Assembly: GCA_009782015.1 (NCBI GenBank) | Contig: WQUP01000109.1 | Coordinates: forward strand, 1 to 5,241 | Direction: 5' to 3' | Length of the DNA stretch: 5,241 bases | DNA from: Endomicrobiia bacterium | GTDB lineage: Bacteria; Elusimicrobiota; Endomicrobiia; Endomicrobiales; Endomicrobiaceae | Shown here: positions 1 to 5,241 of the stretch, piece after piece | How positions within the stretch are numbered: the stretch's first letter is position 1 | Layout: each line of letters opens with the position of its first letter | Notes under the pieces: generated by a model | Seen by the model: only the letters and a program-made list of their open reading frames with translations | Told to the model about the DNA's origin: nothing | Database searches by the model: none | Made by a program: the position numbers and the translations under genes

Positions 1-223
1 CGTCTTCAACTTTAAAATCCCCGACTTCATCGTCATTTTCAGGTGAGTATATTTCTTTACCTACAATAAAATGATGCAAATGCGCATTATCCCAAAAGAA
101 TAATATTTGGATAATCGTATGTAAATCTTCAAGCGTTGTATCAAGGTCAACCTGAACTCTGCGCCAAAGCGGATACGGCGCACCCGCCAATTCTATTTTT
201 AAAACCGCTGCTTCTTTGGACAT
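1..223 (-). CDS. Plasmid pRiA4b ORF-3 family protein, N-terminal part (gene runs off the window)
   Basis: The reading frame opens with ATG at 223 and stays open to the window edge, giving the first 74 residues. An AAGGAG ribosome binding site (minus strand, 231-236) lies 7 bases before the ATG and fixes the start. The residues match what I remember of the pRiA4b ORF-3 family (PRiA4_ORF3 domain): an LKIEL strand, then the PLWRRVQVD signature near residues 17-25, a TLEDLHTIIQ helix, and the WDNAHLHHFIVG segment followed by an acidic loop. The biochemical role of this family is not known to me; members often occur on plasmids and in accessory regions, and some are annotated as IS1096 passenger (TnpR-like) proteins. 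It is co-directional with the DUF6429-like gene upstream, but a 289-bp gap containing a strong hairpin lies between them, so it may have its own promoter. The C-terminal part cannot be judged. Family assignment is confident; function is unknown. Confidence 0.85.
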   Translation of the reverse strand, partial: MSKEAAVLKIELAGAPYPLWRRVQVDLDTTLEDLHTIIQILFFWDNAHLHHFIVGKEIYSPENDDEVGDFKVED

Positions 224-267
224 CGGCTGTCTCCTTGTATAAATTTATTTTATTAATATGTTTCATC

Positions 268-345
268 CGGCGGCTTTATGCTGAAAACATTACATTTATT
301 CGGCCGACTTTATATATATATTTTACACTTTTACGGCTGACTTTT
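268..345. repeat. Degenerate direct repeats with 33-bp spacing in an AT-rich gap
   Basis: Within the AT-rich gap 224-512, the motif CGGCYGACTTT occurs at 301 and 334. The longer matching stretches at 290-312 and 323-345 agree at 18 of 23 positions and start exactly 33 bp apart. A weaker relative (CGGCGGCTTTA) begins at 268, another 33 bp upstream. The block lies about 45-120 bp upstream of the pRiA4b ORF-3 gene start, where regulator sites with near-integral helical spacing would be plausible. It could equally be a decayed tandem repeat. I see no gene in the gap. A clear -35/-10 pair was not found, although TATTAAT at about 251-257 could serve as a -10. Confidence 0.4.
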
Positions 346-467
346 TGTAATATCTCAAATATTTATTTTTGGAGAAGGTTAAAAAAGCCAAATCTAAAAT
401 TTTATATTATTTTTCAAAAATGATTCATTTTACATATATTTTATTATGCCTATGTCTTCACTGCCAT

Positions 468-509
468 TCCCTGTATAGCGTATGAAACAGCAAATACGCT
501 ATACAGGGA
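468..509. repeat. Hairpin repeat, copy 1 (perfect 16-bp stem, 10-nt loop)
   Basis: The arms 468-483 (TCCCTGTATAGCGTAT) and 494-509 are perfectly complementary around the loop GAAACAGCAA. The hairpin begins 3 bp past the stop codon of the minus-strand DUF6429-like gene. A near-identical hairpin lies at 2271-2312. Neither strand has a good T-tract after the stem, so it is not a textbook intrinsic terminator. It may be a 3'-end stabilising or processing hairpin, or a dispersed palindromic repeat. Confidence 0.9.
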
Positions 510-512
510 GTT

Positions 513-1033
513 TTATGAGTGGTCCTTAATGCCGTATTTTTTTGCAAGTTCTTTGGCTTTTTCTTCGCCTGTTTTTGTTATTGAAATAGATTTGTGTCTT
601 TTGTTATTGTTAATGTAACCTTTTTCCGTAAGCACATCCAAAATTTCAAAGCGATAAGTTTTCCAATTTGCCAGATATTTGCCAACCTGTTCAATCCCTT
701 CTTCCCACGCCGTCAAATACAAAAGCAGCAATGTTAGGGCGTGTTCACACTATTACGCGCATGCGCTGCTAAGATTTTTGAGGAAATTTTGGTTTTTTTG
801 CGACAAAGATACCGGACGTATCTGCGAAGCAAAAAAAGCTAAATTTACCAAAAAGCTGCCGCAGCCCCTTCGGGGTTTGGTCAAAACAATCCCAACTGCG
901 GCGTTGCGGCTCCTATCAATAGCCCCACTATTGCTTCGTCGCCGCGCCTTGCATTTGGGCTTGTTTTGGCCAAACGCATGCGCGTAATAGTGTGAACACG
1001 CCCTAATTCTTCCGTTGTTTCTTCTTTTGTCAT
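513..1033 (-). pseudogene. DUF6429-like small protein gene, split by a MITE insertion
   Basis: The 5' piece starts with ATG at 1033 and reads MTKEETTEEL up to about 1005. The 3' piece runs from about 734 to the TAA at 513-515. Removing the 267-bp element and one copy of its TA duplication joins the two pieces in frame into an 83-residue protein. The junction reads EELTLLLLYLTAWEEG, and the chain continues through NWKTYRFEILDVL and GYINNNKRHKSISITKTGEEKAKELAKKYG. The leucine-rich start, TAWEE, and the aromatic/LDVL..KGYI..SISIT..G pattern match my memory of the DUF6429 family, which looks like a small winged-helix-type fold; its function is unknown. The insertion shifts the frame, so the intact protein is not made. 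The TTG at 731, which could look like a start for the 3' piece, is simply an internal leucine codon. The gene starts 35 bp after the stop of the 301-residue gene, so the two were probably co-transcribed. Disruption is very well supported; the family name is from memory. Confidence 0.85.
737..1003. mobile_element. MITE-like non-autonomous element, 29-bp terminal inverted repeats, TA target duplication
   Basis: The ends 737-765 and 975-1003 are perfect inverted repeats of 29 bp, beginning GGGCGTGTTCACACTATTAC and ending in GCGCATGCG. They are flanked by TA at 735-736 and 1004-1005. The duplication is confirmed independently: deleting the element and one TA restores the frame of the host gene. 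No transposase is encoded in 267 bp. The interior is rich in palindromes: 793-812 pairs imperfectly with 818-837 (16 of 20 positions) around CGGAC, GCCGCAG at 858-864 pairs with 896-902, and CCCCTTCGGGG lies at 865-875. Use of TA as target is typical of IS630/Tc1-type elements and also of the IS427 group of IS5; I cannot say which mobilised it. The two perfectly identical ends suggest a fairly recent insertion. Confidence 0.92.
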
Positions 1034-1068
1034 GGCTTCAACCCTGCCTTTTTTGTTATAAATCCTTC

Positions 1069-1974
1069 TTAATATTTTATAGATATATATTTGTCAAAAA
1101 GCGGGCTTTTTTTGACAACGAATTCTTTAAATATGTCTTTGCTTTCATATTCCACGAATCCAAAATATTCTAAAAACTTTTCAAAAAACCTGCGTTGATA
1201 GCAATCATACGTATAATCCGGCAAATCTTCTGCACATTGCCGCGGGAACATTTTGTCCAATTTATCTTTAAAGAACGCTTCCGTATATTTTTGAGCGTAA
1301 AAACTCGTTTTTCTAAATTCTCCGCCATATTTGCCGAATAAATACAATGAATATTCAAAACAGCTTTGAGCAAATTTTTCATCCCAATACCGGTCAAAAT
1401 ATGCCCAATTAAACTCATATGCGAATGCTTTAAATATTTTTTTAAATAATTCTCCGGAATTTATAATTTCAAAAGCGCTGTCTGCAAGCGTTAAAATATT
1501 TTTTCTTTTTTTTGTGAGATTTAAAAGCTCGCATAAAACCCTTGTAAGAATTACCGTATCAATATCCCTTTCTTTTGCTATTTTCCTCAATCCAAGCTCT
1601 ACGATTTCATCTTTTATAAAACCCTGCGAATAAATATCTTTCACTATTTGTACGGGCAAAGCACCGGTTGCCGTAAGCTTGATTTTTTGCTGAGCATTAA
1701 GTAAATTTAAAAAATATTTTATTTGTTTAATCAGCGGCATTTCGTCTCCACTGCCCGAATTCAATGTGACAATACTGCCGCCTGTCAGGTTATTCTGCAG
1801 CAACGATGACATTTGATACGGCGACAAACCATCAAAATCTTCAACGCTGGCATTATTATATTCGTGCTGCAAATCGTCAAGCAATATCTGAATTTGCTCT
1901 TGGGTTCTTCCCAAGCGCTCGCTTTCTTCCAATATTTTGAGCATTTCCTGACGCATTTTTTCGTATTCTTTCAT
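1069..1974 (-). CDS. Uncharacterised 301-residue protein linked to the pRiA4b ORF-3/DUF6429 module
   Basis: I chose ATG at 1974 (MKEYEKMRQ) rather than the in-frame ATG at 2085. The extra 37 codons would be encoded by two palindromic repeats, and an AGAGG element lies about 10 bases before 1974. Residues 1-40 are charged and helical, probably a short coiled coil. They are followed by DFDGLSPYQMSSLL (46-59), a low-complexity G/S linker (65-78), a helix, and KLTATGALPVQIVKDIY (99-115). The C-terminal two thirds (about 120-301) is helical and rich in Phe, Tyr and Lys, with no signal peptide or membrane segment. The 'GLSP..M..LL' and 'KLTATG.LP' patterns recall an uncharacterised family that I associate with pRiA4b ORF-3 proteins; this is from memory and not a firm match. 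No catalytic motif is evident. The gene lies 35 bp upstream of the DUF6429-like gene and is separated from gyrB by a repeat-filled gap, so it probably starts a transcript of its own. Confidence 0.8.
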   Translation of the reverse strand: MKEYEKMRQEMLKILEESERLGRTQEQIQILLDDLQHEYNNASVEDFDGLSPYQMSSLLQNNLTGGSIVTLNSGSGDEMPLIKQIKYFLNLLNAQQKIKLTATGALPVQIVKDIYSQGFIKDEIVELGLRKIAKERDIDTVILTRVLCELLNLTKKRKNILTLADSAFEIINSGELFKKIFKAFAYEFNWAYFDRYWDEKFAQSCFEYSLYLFGKYGGEFRKTSFYAQKYTEAFFKDKLDKMFPRQCAEDLPDYTYDCYQRRFFEKFLEYFGFVEYESKDIFKEFVVKKSPLFDKYISIKY

Positions 1975-2000
1975 AACAAGGGAGCCTCTATTGATACCGG

Positions 2001-2033
2001 CCAGATTGCGAACGCACTGCGTTCGTAATCCGG
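2001..2033. repeat. Palindrome A of a related pair (16-bp imperfect stem, 1-nt centre)
   Basis: Arms 2001-2016 and 2018-2033 pair around C2017, with perfect pairing over the inner CGAACGCA/TGCGTTCG. Read on the plus strand, the stem has one G-T wobble (G2008-T2026) and one A-C mismatch (A2003-C2031). The core 2004-2030 aligns without gaps to 2063-2089, with 20 of 27 positions identical. Six of the seven differences form three compensating base pairs and the seventh is the central base. It lies inside the 5' leader of the 301-residue gene. Confidence 0.88.
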
Positions 2034-2040
2034 TTTTTTT
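2001..2040 (+). terminator. Terminator-like hairpin plus T7 tract, plus-strand orientation
   Basis: Palindrome A ends in CCGG and is followed directly by seven T residues (2034-2040), which is the layout of an intrinsic terminator for plus-strand transcription. No plus-strand gene lies upstream, so a role could only be against antisense transcripts, or the T-tract may be incidental. In the minus direction the T-tract would precede the hairpin as A7 and would not terminate. Confidence 0.3.
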
Positions 2041-2062
2041 ACAAACCCGTCTAAACTTCACT

Positions 2063-2089
2063 GATTGTGTCCGCAGTGCGGACATAATC
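2063..2089. repeat. Palindrome B of a related pair (13-bp stem, 1-nt centre)
   Basis: Arms 2063-2075 and 2077-2089 pair around G2076, with the perfect inner part GTCCGCA/TGCGGAC and a G-T wobble at G2067-T2085. Relative to palindrome A, the pair C-G becomes T-A (2068/2084), A-T becomes T-A (2070/2082) and A-T becomes C-G (2071/2081). The outer GATTG/TAATC frame and the GCANTGC centre are kept. It starts 33 bp after the end of palindrome A's core. Confidence 0.88.
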
Positions 2090-2131
2090 TTTATAAATTT
2101 ATCTCTTTTTTCTTTTTGCTATAAAATACGT

Positions 2132-2154
2132 GATGCTGAACTCGTTTCAGCATC
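2132..2154. repeat. Palindrome C (9-bp stem GATGCTGAA, 5-nt loop)
   Basis: GATGCTGAA (2132-2140) pairs perfectly with TTCAGCATC (2146-2154) around CTCGT. The 21-nt core 2133-2153 matches the reverse complement of 2176-2196 at 18 of 21 positions, so it forms an inverted pair with palindrome D. Sequences of the 'CCTGAAACAAGTTCAGG' type are, from memory, common dispersed palindromes in several bacterial genomes. Confidence 0.85.
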
Positions 2155-2175
2155 TAGTCGTTAAGAAACTGCGAG

Positions 2176-2196
2176 ATCCTGAAACAAGTTCAGGAT
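2176..2196. repeat. Palindrome D (8-bp stem ATCCTGAA, 5-nt loop), inverted relative of C
   Basis: ATCCTGAA (2176-2183) pairs perfectly with TTCAGGAT (2189-2196) around ACAAG. Read on the minus strand, it differs from palindrome C at only three positions: one in the loop, and one base pair changed on both sides of the stem (G-C to C-G). The pair with its 22-bp spacer probably forms one composite repeat covering about 2131-2198. Confidence 0.85.
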
Positions 2197-2270
2197 GATA
2201 TTATTTGATAGTTTATCAATGGATAATGCCGTTATTTTTAAGTATTTTAACTGCTAGCTGCAATCTTTGC

Positions 2271-2312
2271 TCCCTGTATAGCGTATTTGTTATCCCATAC
2301 ACTATACAGGGA
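2271..2312. repeat. Hairpin repeat, copy 2 (16-bp stem, 10-nt loop)
   Basis: Arms 2271-2286 (TCCCTGTATAGCGTAT) and 2297-2312 pair at 15 of 16 positions; the exception is C2282 against A2301. On the minus strand that position becomes a G-U wobble, so the stem is fully paired only in a minus-strand RNA, the direction of gyrB, whose stop codon is 58 bp upstream. The left arm is identical to that of the hairpin at 468-509, while the loops differ. No T-tract follows, so canonical intrinsic termination is doubtful. Confidence 0.9.
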
Positions 2313-2370
2313 ATTGGAGCTGGATTTGCCTTTGCCGTCACCTCGCCTCTCCGCATCCCCGCATCTGCTT

Positions 2371-4857
<2,487 letters not shown>

Positions 4858-4882
4858 TTAAAGCGCTCCTTGTGAATTATTT

Positions 4883-4888
4883 ATTGTA
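4883..4888 (-). promoter_or_regulatory. Possible -10 box (TACAAT) for gyrB
   Basis: TACAAT on the minus strand lies 25 bases before the gyrB start codon, in the AT-rich 44-bp gap after the preceding gene. A -35 element is poor (TTAGGA at 16-bp spacing). gyrB could instead be transcribed with the upstream gene. Weak evidence. Confidence 0.25.
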
Positions 4889-4901
4889 TTTTTTGAAATT
4901 T

Positions 4902-5241
4902 TTATCCTAATATTCGTTTTAATGTATTGTATCTTTCCCAGTTATATTCGCCATCGCTCTTAAATGATAACTTATCATAAACTCTTGCCTGATTCCTATT
5001 TTGTCGCAAACTTCCGCTATTAGAAACTAATTCGATCTCTGAAAATAAGTTCCATTCTTGCAGCCGAGTGATATATGTATCAGAAGTACGGTTTTCACTG
5101 TTGCGTAAAAATTGAAATTTACTCTGAAACTCTGGAGTTGATATAGCATTAATAATTTGTAAAATTTCTTCCATTGTATTATTCTCTCCTGACAACAAAT
5201 TCCACAATTCGCTTGCTAAAAGAGTTTCGCAATAGTCGAAA
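4902..5241 (-). CDS. C-terminal end of an unidentified protein (5' end outside the window)
   Basis: The frame is open from the window edge to TAA at 4902-4904, giving 112 residues. The TTG at 5207 and the ATG at about 5174 are internal, because the frame continues upstream through FDYCETLLASELWNLL without a stop. The visible chain has an ASELWNLLSGENNTMEEILQ segment, then a polar region rich in Asn, Ser and Arg (SENRTSDTYITRLQEWNLF), and ends in YNWERYNTLKRILG. The tail looks basic and helical, with no membrane segment. The 'ELWNLLSG....EEIL' pattern faintly recalls C-terminal parts of some type II restriction endonucleases, such as TdeIII-like enzymes, but I cannot support that assignment. 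It is AT-rich compared with gyrB, which is compatible with an accessory gene. It stops 44 bp before the gyrB start, so co-transcription is possible. Confidence 0.7.
   Translation of the reverse strand, partial: FDYCETLLASELWNLLSGENNTMEEILQIINAISTPEFQSKFQFLRNSENRTSDTYITRLQEWNLFSEIELVSNSGSLRQNRNQARVYDKLSFKSDGEYNWERYNTLKRILG

Larger units (their letters stand above)
1975..2370. other. Intergenic region between gyrB and the 301-residue gene, packed with palindromes
   Basis: No gene is supported in these 396 bp. The region contains five inverted repeats (2001-2033, 2063-2089, 2132-2154, 2176-2196, 2271-2312), each listed separately. The part next to the gyrB stop (about 2313-2370) is GC-richer and, on the minus strand, purine-rich with several GG runs. 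The part at about 2090-2130 is strongly AT-rich and contains TATTTTATA-like sequence on the minus strand that might hold a promoter for the 301-residue gene, but no convincing -35 box was found. Confidence 0.7.

Noticed and set aside
136..423. Plus-strand frame of 95 codons
   Set aside because: Its first part is antisense to the pRiA4b ORF-3 gene and the rest is AT-rich intergenic DNA; no ribosome binding site or protein-like composition.
468..509. Canonical intrinsic terminator
   Set aside because: The stem is strong but no T-tract follows on the minus strand and only four T residues follow on the plus strand; kept as a hairpin repeat.
513..731. A free-standing 72-residue gene starting at TTG 731
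   Set aside because: The TTG is an internal leucine codon of the split DUF6429-like gene; the true start is at 1033, beyond the element, and no ribosome binding site precedes 731.
679..987. Plus-strand frame of 102 codons
   Set aside because: It runs across the end of the split gene and the MITE, whose boundaries are set by inverted repeats; its product is low-complexity and arginine/leucine-rich.
1170..1418. Minus-strand frame of 82 codons within the 301-residue gene
   Set aside because: Alternative frame of a well-formed gene on the same strand, without domain-like sequence.
1975..2085. Upstream extension of the 301-residue gene to ATG 2085 (37 extra codons)
   Set aside because: The extension is encoded almost wholly by two palindromic repeats and gives a basic, family-unlike leader; the ATG at 1974 has a plausible ribosome binding site.
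2001..2196. CRISPR-like array
   Set aside because: The repeats are palindromes of two different kinds with two copies each and irregular spacing, with no spacers of constant length and no cas genes.

Overview
The window looks like an AT-rich bacterial chromosome segment in which every supported gene lies on the minus strand. In transcription order, from high to low coordinates, these are: the 3' end of an unidentified gene (4902-5241), a complete gyrB (2371-4857), an uncharacterised 301-residue protein gene (1069-1974), a small DUF6429-like gene split by a mobile element (513-1033), and the 5' end of a plasmid pRiA4b ORF-3 family gene that runs off the window (1-223). GyrB is the only housekeeping gene. 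It is the long form (828 residues) with an insertion in its C-terminal half, and no dnaA, dnaN, recF or gyrA is visible beside it. The lineage is not fixed by what I can see. A host-associated AT-rich group such as Elusimicrobiota/Endomicrobia is a guess only.

From 1 to 2370 the window is accessory DNA rich in repeats. The three genes there probably form a co-directional module of unknown function. A 267-bp element (737-1003) with 29-bp perfect terminal inverted repeats and a TA target duplication sits inside the DUF6429-like gene. Removing the element plus one TA rejoins an intact 83-codon frame, so both the element ends and the gene disruption are well supported. The element encodes no transposase and fits a MITE.

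The 396-bp gap between gyrB and the 301-residue gene (1975-2370) holds five palindromes of three kinds. Two are 27-nt relatives (2004-2030, 2063-2089) that differ by paired, compensating base changes. Two are 21-nt relatives in inverted orientation (2133-2153, 2176-2196), also with a compensating change. The fifth (2271-2312) is a 16-bp-stem hairpin whose near-identical partner lies at 468-509, just after the stop of the DUF6429-like gene. These look like dispersed structured repeats in which stem pairing is kept while sequence drifts.

No tRNA, rRNA, CRISPR array or integrase was seen. The most noteworthy items are the datable MITE insertion, the compensating palindromes, and the uncharacterised three-gene module.
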